DNA from: Castanea sativa
Lineage: Eukaryota; Streptophyta; Magnoliopsida; Fagales; Fagaceae
Direction of reading: 5' to 3'
NCBI RefSeq assembly: GCF_040712315.1
Contig: NC_134024.1
Coordinates: 2,007,158-2,071,157, forward strand
DNA length: 64,000 bases
Below the pieces are notes generated by a model. The model did no database searches, was not told the origin of the DNA, and worked only from the letters and a program-made list of their open reading frames with translations. The position numbers were made by a program, and so were the translations under genes. Shown in pieces: positions 45,601 through 56,412 of this stretch (position 1 is the first letter of the stretch; each line of letters opens with the position of its first letter).

Positions 45601-46505
45601 AACAAATGTGTTAAACTTCATCTCTTATTAATGATTTAATTGTCACTTGAACAAGTTTAATATGTGAAAATTCATATTTTTGTCGATGTCTTTTACTGTC
45701 TTTACCTAAGAATAAATGCAATTATTATCATGTAATAATTTGTTTAAAAGTTTTAAATTTCGTAATGAGATAAGAATGATATTTTAGAAAGACTCAATTA
45801 TTTTGTTTCAAAAGAATTTTTTTTTTTAAAAAAGTCAAAATTTGGTCCATAAATTATAGTATAATTTTTTAATTCTTTTATCAAATTAACATTATTTCTC
45901 AAAAAAAAAAAAATTAACGTTATTTCATTTTAGTCTTTAAATCTTTTTTTTTTGTTTGTTGAGAATCTCACTTTTTAAATCTTTACTTTATAAACATTTA
46001 TTGCTACCCCGCCTTCCCTTACGGCCTTACCATTATTATGCAATAAAAAAATTCTAATGTAAAGACTAATGTACACATCCTCCTCTTTTTGTTTTTTTAA
46101 AAAAAAAAGTTCACGAATCACATCCTTTTAGTGTTCTGTTTAATGTACAAATCACACGTTAGACAACACATGGTGGCATAAATACAAACCATGTGGAAAT
46201 GATGATATTTTAATTATTGAAATGCTCTGTTTAAAAAAAATATATTGTTAGTGTCTTTAAAAAAAATGAAAATGTTGCCAGCGACAAATATAAATATTTC
46301 TTACTGTTTAGTTTAGATAAGTACACCGATCAATGTTTAATTTAAATAAATACAAAAATCACTGTATCTACACCACTTATCCCCCCCCCCCCCCCCAAAA
46401 AAATCATTCTTTAACTTAACTAACGTATTGGGACACTTTTTGAGAATTAGAATACTTTCATGCATTATGTTTCTCACCTCTATTCTTATTTCTTTTTTTG
46501 TGCAG
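42691..46505 (+). other. Upstream region of the intact CNL gene, with a probable 5'-UTR intron
   Basis: The region shares landmarks with the blocks at 11210-13153 and 18735-20089. A donor-like CAA/GTAAGT at 44596/44597 and a strong acceptor (TTTTTTTGTGCAG ending 46505) suggest a 5'-UTR intron of about 1.9 kb. The donor context is kept in the copies at about 12284 and 18838, and the acceptor context in copy 1 at 4377. A C tract (46381-46396) precedes the acceptor. No coding sequence is seen. Confidence 0.5.
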
Positions 46506-46538
46506 GTCTCCTAGGACTGGCAAGCAACAAGTCAAAGC

Positions 46539-46571
46539 ATGGCATTCTCTTTCTCTTTGGATGTGATATAA
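46539..46571 (+). other. Upstream ORF of ten codons before the intact CNL gene
   Basis: MAFSFSLDVI then TAA, 22 nt before the main ATG and in another frame. Copy 1 has the same ORF and spacing (4411-4443). It could limit translation of the resistance gene; that is inference. Confidence 0.5.
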
Positions 46572-46593
46572 TTGGAAGAAAGGGAGCCTAAAA

Positions 46594-49284
46594 ATGGATC
46601 AGGCTGTAGTGGAACTCTTGACTGTAAATATCATTTCAATCCTTTCAAATGAAGCGTCTTTGTTATGGGGGGCTCGTGATGCAATTGAGGATATCAAAGA
46701 TGAGTTGATAAGCATGCGATCGTTCTTAGCAGATACTGATAGGAAGGGAGTAGGGAGTGAAGGCGAGAGAACTTGGGTGGCAAATGTGAGAGACATGGCG
46801 TATGATGTTGAAGACATTATTGACAACTTCATGTATCACATGAATCGCCAACGAATTGGGGGTCGATCTTCCTGGATCCTTCACCACACCATTTACTTTC
46901 CAAGAAATCTCTGGATGAGGCATCAAACAGCCACCAAGATACAAAAAATTAATGGGAAAATCAAGGGCGCCATACCAGAGAGAAACCAAAGATATGGTAT
47001 TGATCGTATAGAGGGAACTAGTTCTAAAGATAATCAGAAATGGGTGGTGCGTCATGCTGAATCATCTCTTTTTTTTAAAGAAGACGAACTTGTAGGGATT
47101 GAAAAGAAAAGGCAATTGATAATGGATTGGTTGATGGATGGAGAACCACATCTGACTGTCATTTCGATAGTTGGGATGGGAGGTTCCGGCAAGACCACAC
47201 TAGCTGCCAACATCTACAACAATGAAGATGTAAAGAAACATTTTGACTGTTGTGCATGGATCACAATTTCCCAAGCATATGAATTAGAAGACATATTGAG
47301 GAGCTTGATTAAGGAATTCCACGAGTCAAGGAAGGAAACAAATCCAACAGACTTGGATTCCATGAACTACAGACTGTTAGTAAAAACACTGGTGAATTAT
47401 TTAGAGAAAAAAAGGTATCTACTTGTCCTAGATGATGTTTGGGACACAAACCTCTTAGATGAAATAAAGGTATCACTTCGAGATAGTTGTTTTGGGAGTA
47501 GAATCATCCTTACAACTCGAAAAGAAGATGATGTAGCTTGCCATCAAATGGGAGGTAAACATCACATTCATAAAATGAAATTGTTGCTAACGGAAGAGGC
47601 TTGGGAACTCTTTTGCAAGAAAGCATTCTCAAGCAGTCCTAATGGAAGTTGTCCACCAGAGCTTAAATCTTTTGCTCAGGAACTTGTGGGAAAATGTGAT
47701 GGCCTACCTCTAGCAATTGCGGCTTTGGGCAGTCTTATGTACTCCAAGAATATGTCTGAGTGGAACGAAATTTACAATAGCTTGAATTGGAGTCTAAGTA
47801 AAAATCCTGAGCTAGAAGCAGTGAAGAGCATTTTGTTGCTTAGTTTCAACGATTTACCATATCAATTGAAGCATTGTTTCTTGTATTGCTCCCTTTTCCC
47901 AGAAGATCATAAGATTCGAAGAAAAAGGCTCATTAAGCTATGGATGGCAGAAGGCTTTGTAGAAAAAGTTGAAGGGTCCACTCTAGAAGAAGTAGCAAAT
48001 AGCTATCTATTAAAACTCACTTTCAGGAGTTTGCTTCAAGTTGTAGATAGGAATGAATTTGGAAGGCCAAGGAGATGTAAAATGCATGATCTTCTGCGGG
48101 AGCTTGCTCTATCAATATCAATCAAAGAAAAATTTGGTGTTGTACATGATGGAGGAGAAGAAATGATAGAATTCAAAGCACGCCACATTTCAATTCACAA
48201 AACGGATGGAGAAGTCAAATCATTTATGGGTATGTCAAAGCTCCGTTCTTTTCTTGTTTTCAACAAGACATTGAAAGCATTGCCTTTAGGAAGTAAAATG
48301 TTAAGGGTTTTAGATTTGGAGGATGCCCCCATTGATGTATTGCTTGATGAAGTATTCAAATTATTCAACTTAAGATATTTGAATTTAAGGGGAACTTTAC
48401 TTAAGAAGCTCCCAAATTCCATAGGGAGGCTCATTAATCTTCAAACCTTGGACATTAGGGACACAAAAATAGAGGCCCTTCCTCATGGAATAGGGAAGTT
48501 GCAGAACTTGAGGCATTTGATAATGTATAGCTATACTGGAAATTGGAATGACTTCAGATTTTTTGTAGGGATGCAAGCACCAACAAATATCACTCGGTTA
48601 AAGAATTTGCAAACTATAGGCGTTTTTGAAGCAAAAGGTGACTTGATAAGAGAAATTCGGAGCCTGACCCAACTTGCCACGATTCGTATTGGCAACGTTA
48701 AAGAAACTGATGAGATGGACTTGTGTATCTCAATTGAAAACATGAGACTTCTTAGGATCTTGGACATCACAGTAACTAATGAGGAGGAAACTCTCCAAAT
48801 GGATGCACTCTCATCTCCTCCTCCCAACCTTCAAAAGCTTTATTTGACTGGAAAACTAGAGAAGGTCCCACAGTGGTTTTGTTCACTTCAAAGCCTCACA
48901 TTCTTGCAATTGCATTGGTCGAGACTAGAAGAAGATCTACTCCCTCACATCGCTGCTTTGCCTAATTTGGGAATACTTAGACTTAATAATGCCTATGTTG
49001 GAAAACAGCTATGTTTCAATACAAGCTTTCTTAAGCTTACACAGTTATGGATTCATAATTTCCCACAATTGAATGAGATAATAATAGAAAAGGGGGTGAT
49101 GCCAAATCTGAAATTCCTAAATATTGACAGCTGCATGGAGTTAAAGACAGTGCCAATGGGCATTGAATACCTTCAAAATCTCCAAGTACTGGTTTTGGAA
49201 TTTGTATCAATGGAACTTAAAAATCGCATTGGCAACGTGGATTTTCCAAAGGTGCAACACATCCCAAAGATGTACATCTGGTAG
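46594..49284 (+). CDS. RPM1-like CC-NB-LRR (CNL) disease resistance protein, intact
   Basis: A single open exon of 896 codons, a normal length for this family. Domains: an Rx-type coiled coil (about 1-140) with an EDVID-like motif (YDVEDIID, 70-77). NB-ARC has the P-loop GMGGSGKTT (194-202), kinase 2 LVLDDVW (D280 D281), RNBS-B GSRIILTTR (301-309), GLPLA (370-374), RNBS-D CFLYCSLFPE and MHD (497-499). Leucine-rich repeats run from about 520 to the end (PNSIGRLINLQTLDIRDT and similar). As a family member it should sense a pathogen effector or its action on a host target, exchange ADP for ATP and trigger immune signalling near the plasma membrane. All key NB-ARC motifs are present, unlike copy 1. 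The ATG follows a conserved leader with a short upstream ORF. Which pathogen it recognises cannot be read from the sequence. Confidence 0.95.
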   Translation: MDQAVVELLTVNIISILSNEASLLWGARDAIEDIKDELISMRSFLADTDRKGVGSEGERTWVANVRDMAYDVEDIIDNFMYHMNRQRIGGRSSWILHHTIYFPRNLWMRHQTATKIQKINGKIKGAIPERNQRYGIDRIEGTSSKDNQKWVVRHAESSLFFKEDELVGIEKKRQLIMDWLMDGEPHLTVISIVGMGGSGKTTLAANIYNNEDVKKHFDCCAWITISQAYELEDILRSLIKEFHESRKETNPTDLDSMNYRLLVKTLVNYLEKKRYLLVLDDVWDTNLLDEIKVSLRDSCFGSRIILTTRKEDDVACHQMGGKHHIHKMKLLLTEEAWELFCKKAFSSSPNGSCPPELKSFAQELVGKCDGLPLAIAALGSLMYSKNMSEWNEIYNSLNWSLSKNPELEAVKSILLLSFNDLPYQLKHCFLYCSLFPEDHKIRRKRLIKLWMAEGFVEKVEGSTLEEVANSYLLKLTFRSLLQVVDRNEFGRPRRCKMHDLLRELALSISIKEKFGVVHDGGEEMIEFKARHISIHKTDGEVKSFMGMSKLRSFLVFNKTLKALPLGSKMLRVLDLEDAPIDVLLDEVFKLFNLRYLNLRGTLLKKLPNSIGRLINLQTLDIRDTKIEALPHGIGKLQNLRHLIMYSYTGNWNDFRFFVGMQAPTNITRLKNLQTIGVFEAKGDLIREIRSLTQLATIRIGNVKETDEMDLCISIENMRLLRILDITVTNEEETLQMDALSSPPPNLQKLYLTGKLEKVPQWFCSLQSLTFLQLHWSRLEEDLLPHIAALPNLGILRLNNAYVGKQLCFNTSFLKLTQLWIHNFPQLNEIIIEKGVMPNLKFLNIDSCMELKTVPMGIEYLQNLQVLVLEFVSMELKNRIGNVDFPKVQHIPKMYIW

Positions 49285-50733
49285 TAACTCAAAATGTTTC
49301 ACGAAGGTAGCTTCTCAGTTCTATCTATTCTTTCTTCCACTTTTAACTTTTAATGAATGGTTGCATTCTTCTTATTATTTTAGCTATTTCTTTGAACTAA
49401 TGGTTTTTGACATCATAAATAGGTAATTCGTTCTAACGATTAATTGTACTTAACTGTATCTCTGTTTTTTTTACCCACGACAGAATCATGCTTGCAATTG
49501 CTTGATTGCTTGGACATCTTGGCATAGAAAAATAAAATAAATAAAATAAATTTCTCGCAATAGATAAAATTAGTTTCTGGGCCTAACTTAAAATACTATT
49601 TATATAAATGTATTTGGGTGTATTCTATTTTTGGGTATGTCAAGCCCACCATATGTTTGGGGAAAGTCCTCTGTGGATATTGTGTGATTGGAAGATATAA
49701 GATGTTGACTTATGTAACCCCACGACTTCTGCTAGATTTTTCATTATGCGTCTTTCATGGGTGTTGATTATCCTAAGCTTGCATATAATTTTTGATTTTA
49801 TGTATAGAGGTTTCTTAGATTTGTTTTGGTTGTGATGTCTTATTTGTGGTTTGGACCACATATTGGTCCGTTTTAGCAAGCACACGTTAGCTTGTGATTT
49901 GTTTATATATAAATCCTTGTGCTGCAAACTTTTAAATGCATACTTTGCTTCTTATATAATTTGAGAACTAGTCCTCATGAAATACATTGATTAATAATAG
50001 CTTCTTCTTTTTAGTATTTTATTATTATTATTTTGCCATTAATAATAGGATGTTTTAACTCTTAAGTGCTCACATTGTTAGTCTGCCACCCTGAGGTCAT
50101 AGATTTATAGTCTAATTTAAGATAGGATGTCTTCTGTAATTTTTTTTAGCTTGGCACATGCAAGAAGATGCACAGTCCCTCTCCATTTCTACACCCATGC
50201 ATCATGCATGAAAAAGTGGTTGTATCAAGTTAAGAAAAAAGTTATCAATTTCTATTTTAAACTCTATGCTCTTAAGTTCACATTCCTATATGAATGAGAT
50301 GTAATTAAGGATTTTTTATTTTCTGATAAGTATAATCACAATTTAATTATTTCCCCTTTATTGATGCATCTTGGCCATTAACCCAGGGTTCTTGAGTCCT
50401 ACTTAAAAGTCCTTGACTTACATATAAATCCTTAATGTGATTTCCAACTTCTCTCCGTTTTTTCAATTCTTCTTTTGGGTAGCAAATCTCTTGCTTTAAA
50501 CTATATTTTTACTGCATTCCTCATTGTTAGGTTATGATAAGCTCATGAAGAGAAATGAGTGATCCAAGTCATAATTTCCAACTAATAAATGTTGAACAAT
50601 TTTGTTTATGTCTTCATTTATGTGATTGGAATTGCAACTTGATACTTTGTGTTACCTAAGTTAGCAATATCCATTTGAATTTGTTATCATACCCTTAGAC
50701 ATAACTCATAAGTTACTCTTTGTTATTCAGCGT
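49285..50733. other. Downstream duplicated block of the intact CNL gene
   Basis: Non-coding, aligned with 7170-8745 and 16885-18734. It ends within GTTATTCAG(C/T)GTTGC, where copy 1 continues differently (8737-8750). Confidence 0.7.
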
Positions 50734-51480
50734 TGCAATGCATCCCAGAAGTCTACATCTAGTAGTAATTTGGGAATATTTCGTGAAGGTAGCTTCTCAA
50801 TTCTTTGTGTTTTTCTTCTTCTTTTTATCTTTTTTCATGAATGGTTATCGCATTCATTTTTATCTTTCATCTAAACCCCCTCCCCAAAAAAAGCTTTGCT
50901 TCATCTAAGTTATTTCACTAACAAATTTATGTATGCTCGACTTATATTATTTATCCACTTTGTAATAGCTTAAGTTTTTAAACTAATGGTTTCTGACATG
51001 ATAAATAAGTAATTATGTTCATGCCTAACAATGCTTGCTATTGCATGATTTCTTGGAGATTGATTTAGTTACCATCTTGGCATAAATTGATAAACACATC
51101 AAATTCTTTGAAATAGAATGAATTAGCTTTTGGATCCTGTGTCAAAATACTGTTTTTAATATGTATTTTGGTATGTATGCATGTGTGAATGTGTGTTTGT
51201 AGGCATGTTTTGTATGTGAGTAATGCCCACCATATGTTCCAGGAAAGTCCTTTATGAATGATGGCTAATTGGAAGATACAAGATTGTGACTTACGTAACA
51301 CTGACTTTTTATGGGTTTTTTCATTATATGTCATCCATGCATATCAATAATCCTAATCTTACTTGTGATTTTCAATTGTATGTACAAAGGTTTCTTAGAT
51401 TTGGTTTGGCTATGATGTCTTATTATTTGTGGTTTGGAACATGAATTTGTCAGTTTAAATAAGCCATATCTCTGTTTTTT
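50734..51480 (+). pseudogene. CNL 3' tail remnant with its downstream block (copy 5)
   Basis: From about 50734 the sequence reads GCAATGCATCCCAGAAGTCT then ACATCTAGTAGTAATTTG, matching the last codons and stop region of the CNL genes (about 49252-49290 and 16855-16895). The same 3' flank follows (GTGAAGGTAGCTTCTCA, AGTTACCATCTTGGCATAAA, GGAAAGTCCT). Only about ten terminal codons remain. The junction marks a recombination breakpoint. Confidence 0.8.
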
Positions 51481-52700
51481 TTTTTTTTAAATTTTATTTT
51501 ACTTATAACAGAATGATGCTGAAGATTATGAGTTTGCCTTGTTTGCTTCAAAAGGATTCTGTTTCATTTGGAGCTCCAATTCTAAGTATTGTTTGGGTAT
51601 TTTGGTTATTGTTCGATAAATTAATACTCAAGACTTTGTTTCTTAGTTGTCTATAATAAATGTAAAAGTTTGAACTCCAAGATGCCTTTGTGGCAATCTG
51701 TTGGAAGATTGCCCTTGGTTCAACCGTGGATTTGCTCATCTTTTGTGTTGTAATTTTTATGTAATTTATCTTGTGTAAACCATTAACATCCGTGTGAATT
51801 GTTTTCTATTATTTTTGAGTTTTATAGTTCTTTTGTTTATTCTTCTTTAACAACTTGATGAACCTGATCCAAACCAACATCAGGGTTTGTTTTTTTTGTG
51901 GGTTGAAGGGTTTGGTTGGGTCCTTATTTTTTTTGAAACTTCAGTTGGATCGGTTTGAAAAGTTGACAAAAATTTCAATACAAATAACCAGATCCAACTG
52001 CGCTATTAATTAATACTTTAAAAAACAATATATGTATAAACTCTTTAATTTAAATTATATTAGATTTTATATACCTATAAATAAATTTATTTTATTTTAG
52101 ACTTTATAACTTACTTTAAATTTGTTAGTTCAAACTGTCTTAGTATTTTTGAGATTTATTTTAGATGAAATTGTAATTAAATATTAAAGAAATGGGTTTA
52201 AATTGGTGAATGAAAACCAAAATTTTTTATTAGGCCTGACAAAATGGTTCTAATGACCCGACCCAACCCTACATGTTCCCTATGAATCAAGTTGAGTTGA
52301 ACATTTCTCAATATGTAAAATTGTTGGCTTTTATAAAAACACAAATCAAAATCCAACCTATTCCAATGCATTCACACCTCTATTTTCTATTTTCATAAAC
52401 AATTATGCTCTTGCAACTTTGTACATCTTATGATTGATGATAATAATAAAATAAAGTTTCCATTTTATCTAAAATTATTTAACACCCTACCGCCACTCTT
52501 CATAGCAAAATTGTTGAAACGAATTAAATAATATTTTTGGAGAACCCACAAATTTTTTTCATGGATACAATAGTGAGCACACAATTTGAATAATAGTTTG
52601 ATGAACCCTTTTTCATCCTATTACTATATTAGTCTTGTAGACGTACTCCTTTCCTCATATAAACTTAGATACTGAAATTAAATTATGGGGAAAATAAGGT
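51481..52700. other. Intergenic, no gene seen
   Basis: AT-rich DNA with weak ORFs only. Nothing recognised. Confidence 0.6.
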
Positions 52701-52703
52701 TGA

Positions 52704-53405
52704 GTGGATCTGTTAATGGCAATGACTTCCTTCACAAATTCAATGAGAGGAAGACAAAGCTGCCATGATTCTTCTTCACATAAAGCATGTCAATTGCCAG
52801 ATGAGAAATTTGCCTTAGCTTTGCATGAAATAAAAAACCAAAGAATTAGGCATAAGCAACATGTAGCAAATAATACTAGCAAGCCAGAACCCATTCAATG
52901 TTTCCGAAGAAAACCGTGGTTATTAACCCTGTCCATGAAAGCCTATTCCTGCAAGCCCCCAGATTTTCCACCGCATTCCCACGCCTCAACAGCCTCATAG
53001 GAGCATGCTCTAAGCCTTTTGAGAAGCAATTGGCATTCAGTTATGTAAGGGGTGACCAAAGCAAGCTATCCCTAAACAAACTAGATGTCGAAAACTCTGT
53101 TACCATTGCTAAACAAGAACGAAGTTGTTGATAATGGAATTCTTGTCATTATGTATGACATAAAAGGCAAGGAACACTCAATGACGTTCAAACTTTGGGA
53201 GCCCAGGGTTTATGTTCTCAAGGAAGGGTGGAACATGTTTTGCCAAAATCATAGTCTACGTGAGTATGAAGATTTCGTGACAGTGTGGAAGTTCCTCCAT
53301 GTTCAAACTATACCTTTCCAACTCTTCAAGAAGACTAAAAGTTACACCGTTGATTTTTTTTCTTCTTTTTTTTTTTTCTTTTTTTTTGAGAATCTAGTTA
53401 CATGA
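52704..53405 (+). pseudogene. B3-domain protein pseudogene
   Basis: Three overlapping reading frames together give a plant B3-domain protein. The first (52704-) starts MDLLMAMTSF and is basic. It shifts frame near 52897 to FPKKTVV and then KPFEKQLAFSYVRGDQSKLS with LNKLDVE. It shifts back near 53110 to PLLNKNEVV, MYDIKGKEHSMTFKLW, YVLKEGW and EYEDFVTVWKF. The order KPFEKQL, DQS.LSLNK, LLPLL, GKEH.M.FK.W, YVL..GW, DFVTVW is that of the single-exon B3 proteins related to DUF313. Such proteins bind DNA as transcription regulators. Two frameshifts make a functional product unlikely. A Helitron begins 11 bp downstream. Confidence 0.8.
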
Positions 53406-54785
53406 TTAAATTTAATCAATATATATATAAAAGCAGAGACCTCATGCGAGAGTGCATGAGATTCTGCCATGTGGCGCTCTATATGAGTTATTTGCAATCC
53501 TCTTTATTATGAAATAATGTTTTCCAACTTTAAAAATTAAAACAATGCAGCTTTTATGTTTAGCACTTATTGCTTCATCAAAAATCAATTCACTTCTTCC
53601 TCTCTCCTAACTCTTCACTTCTTTCCATAAAAAAAAAAAAAAAAAAAAAAAAACTATTCACTTCTTCCGGACAAATAAAAAACTTTCACTTCCCCGTTCA
53701 AATTTAAATGCACAATATGTATAAGCACCTGGCAAAGTGAGACCAAGCTTTGCACTATTACACCTTTACAATAATATTATACTTTCCAAGTAATTTCTGT
53801 TGAGATCAAACCCATTTTAAATTTTTTAAATTTCATTCATTCTCTTTCTTAACTCTTCACTTCTTCTAGCAAAAACACAAACAAAAAACTCTTTCACTTC
53901 CCCTTTCAATTAAACGCACACTATTGTACCTATTTCTTTTGAAAATTATATATTGATGGATCAACAATTCCTCTTTGAGTTCATGGATAAAAGCTCCTTT
54001 CTTAGTGTCTGTAAATAAATAAATAAATATTGCCAACTCTCTCTCTTTGTTTCTTTCTTTCAATTTTTTTTTTCAAAATTTTATTTGGGATACTAAGTTT
54101 ACAGTTTGCAATGTTTAAGGGAAGATAGACTCGGGTAGATTGAAGCTTCAACTTTACCATGTTTTGGCCGGGGACTAAAGTCACTAAACACAAGGAGAAA
54201 ATGCCACCAGCCCCTAATTTATCAAACCCTTCTTCAGTATCTAAGGGGTACAAAATACTAATACTCAATTTGTTCATTCTTTGTTGTTGTTTGGTAATGG
54301 GTTTTTGATAATCGAACTAGATGGTGGTTTGTTTCTTTTCATTTGAACTATTTACTGGTTGAGATTTTTACTGAGCCACACTGTTTTTGTAATTCATGAT
54401 TTGGCTTTTGGTGAGTGATTTAAATATGTTACATGAGGATGTGATTAAGAAAATTAGTTGAATTGGGTAATATTTAGACCCTAAGGCAAAGACAGGTTGA
54501 GTAACTAATCTGGTTTTGTTGGGCAGGTAGAAAGATCAATGAGGAAGAAGCTTAATCAATAAATCAAGCTCCTCCAAGCCACATGTAGTCGGAGCACAAA
54601 TACATGTATCTCTATGGATTGGGTGACATTCAAAGCGCCAATGGAGGCAAAACTTTTGTGGGATTCAAAGTGCAAAGAGCCCAAGAGTAATCATATATTT
54701 TATTTTGAATCCACAGTATTTGATAAAATGCTTGACAGAAAATTTATAATTTTTATTTGGTTGTATTATGTAGCAGCCTATATAA

Positions 54786-55612
54786 TTGACATAAGTGAAA
54801 CAAATTAAATTAGCTACGGGTAAGAAAGAAGTTATTATTTTTAGGTGAATAATTTTCTTTTACCTATTGAGGGGTTAAGTATTATTTGGTAGCAAATTTT
54901 TAAAATAATCACCACAATCTACACATATTCTATGTCCTACTATATGATAGAAACTCAATTGTCAAAAATAAGAACAAAGAAAGAAACAATAGAACCCTAA
55001 AGGTACAAATTAAGAACTAAGTGGCAGAAAAAAAAATTATGTGGTGTCTCCATTATTTGAAGGTTAGCCTAGAATCTATATAAACTCAAAATGGTATTAA
55101 AAAATTGTTAAATATATTATACTGGTACACCTTTGTTAAAAAATTGTTTTATTTTTATTTTTTATTTTTTATAGAAGATAGAATTTCTATTCTAGCCTAA
55201 TTGACATAAGTGAAACAAATTAAATTAGCTACGGGTAAGAAAGAAGTTATTATTTTTAGGTGAATAATTTTCTTTTACCTATTGAGGGGTTAAGTATTAT
55301 TTGGTAGCAAATTTTTAAAATAATCACCACAATCTACACATATTCTATGTCCTACTAAATGATAGAAACTCAATTGTTAAAAATAAGAACAAAGAAAGAA
55401 ACAATAGAACCCTAAAGGTACAAAGTAAGAACTAAGTGGGCAGAAAAAAATTATGTGGTGTCTCTATTATTTGAAGGTTAGCCTAGAATCTATATAAACT
55501 CAAAATGGTATTAAAAAATTGTTAAATATATTATACTGGTACACCTTTGTTAAAAAATTGTTTTTTTTTTTATTTTTTTTTTATAGAAGATAGAATTTCT
55601 ATTCTAGCCTAA
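54786..55612. repeat. Tandem duplication, unit about 415 bp
   Basis: Unit 1 (54786-55200) and unit 2 (55201-55612) begin TTGACATAAGTGAAACAAAT and both end in TTCTATTCTAGCCTAA. They are almost identical. The shared end lies inside the SINE 55563-55730, so unit 1 holds only the SINE's 3' terminal part. The left border has matching AGCCTA (about 54775), suggesting microhomology at the breakpoint. Confidence 0.9.
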
Positions 55613-55730
55613 TCTAAGTGTATATGTGTGTGAAGGTCCTTCCTAGAGACTTGAACCCCGACCCTTGCCTCCCACACCCTATAAGTACTTATACTTGTGG
55701 AGTGAGTATCGCACCAAGGGTGTGCGGTAA
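55563..55730 (-). mobile_element. tRNA-derived SINE, minus strand
   Basis: The T tract (poly(A) on the minus strand), then the family's 3' end (AGATAGAATTTCTATTCTAG), B box (reverse complement of GACTTGAACCCC) and A-box region are visible. It is flanked by TTAAAAAATTGTT (55550-55562 and 55731-55743). Same family as 13607-13780. Confidence 0.88.
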
Positions 55731-55900
55731 TTAAAAAATTGTTAAATATGTTGAATCATGTCTACCTCAACCATCATTGAAACTACTTGCTTTATTTATT
55801 TATTGTTAAATATCAAAGTGTGTTTGTTGCTTTGCCTAGACATAAATCACTATGCAACCTTAGCACTGCTATAGTTAAAATATTATTGAAGATGTTTTTT

Positions 55901-56120
55901 AGGGTCAATGCCTTAGTTAGACATTTCGTATGACAAGGGACAGGTTCAAGGAGTTTGATATGCATAATGCATGCTTGCAATTAATTGATTTACGATCAAC
56001 GATGCTTCATAGGGTCAATGCCTTAGTTAGATATTTTGTATGACAAGGGACAGGTTCAAGGAGTTTGATATGCATAATATATGCTTGCAATTAATTGGTT
56101 TACGATCAATTGATGGTAGA
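55901..56120. repeat. Tandem repeat pair, unit about 110 bp
   Basis: AGGGTCAATGCCTTAGTTAG starts at 55901 and 56011. Both copies continue to GCTTGCAATTAATTG(A/G)TTTACG. It lies near the 3' end of the Helitron. Confidence 0.9.
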
Positions 56121-56412
56121 CAACAAAAGATGCCTACATGCTCTGAAATTTCTACTATAATTGCAGGTGATCTTAGCAATGAAAATATCCACCATTTATG
56201 TTATAATATATGTACAAAAATTTCAAAAACCATTTTATATAAAATCTTACAGCATTATCCGCGCAACGCGCGGGCAACCTTCTAGTTGTTATCAAAAGAA
56301 GATGACACATTTTACAATATCTCAAGAATTGTATTTAAGTCTTAAATACGAACCTTATATATCAATCAATATTAGCAAGATGTTTTTAGTGTTAGGAGGG
56401 AGTTTGTATTAA

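Larger units (their letters stand above)
53416..56285 (+). mobile_element. Non-autonomous Helitron
   Basis: The 5' end is TCAATATATATATAAAAGCA after an A. The 3' end has a perfect hairpin CCGCGC-AAC-GCGCGG (56259-56273), an 8-nt spacer and CTAG (56282-56285), followed by T. Insertion between A and T, TC start and hairpin-CTRR end define a Helitron. No Rep/helicase gene is present. The interior contains a 415-bp tandem duplication, a SINE and a 110-bp repeat pair, so most of its 2.87 kb is secondary growth. A small ORF at 54614-54808 could be a captured fragment; it is not recognised. Confidence 0.88.

Noticed and set aside
52898..53405. Functional B3 gene
   Set aside because: Two frameshifts are needed to join the conserved blocks; an intron does not explain them.
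54602..54808. Small ORF in the Helitron as a captured gene
   Set aside because: Too short and unlike any protein I recognise.
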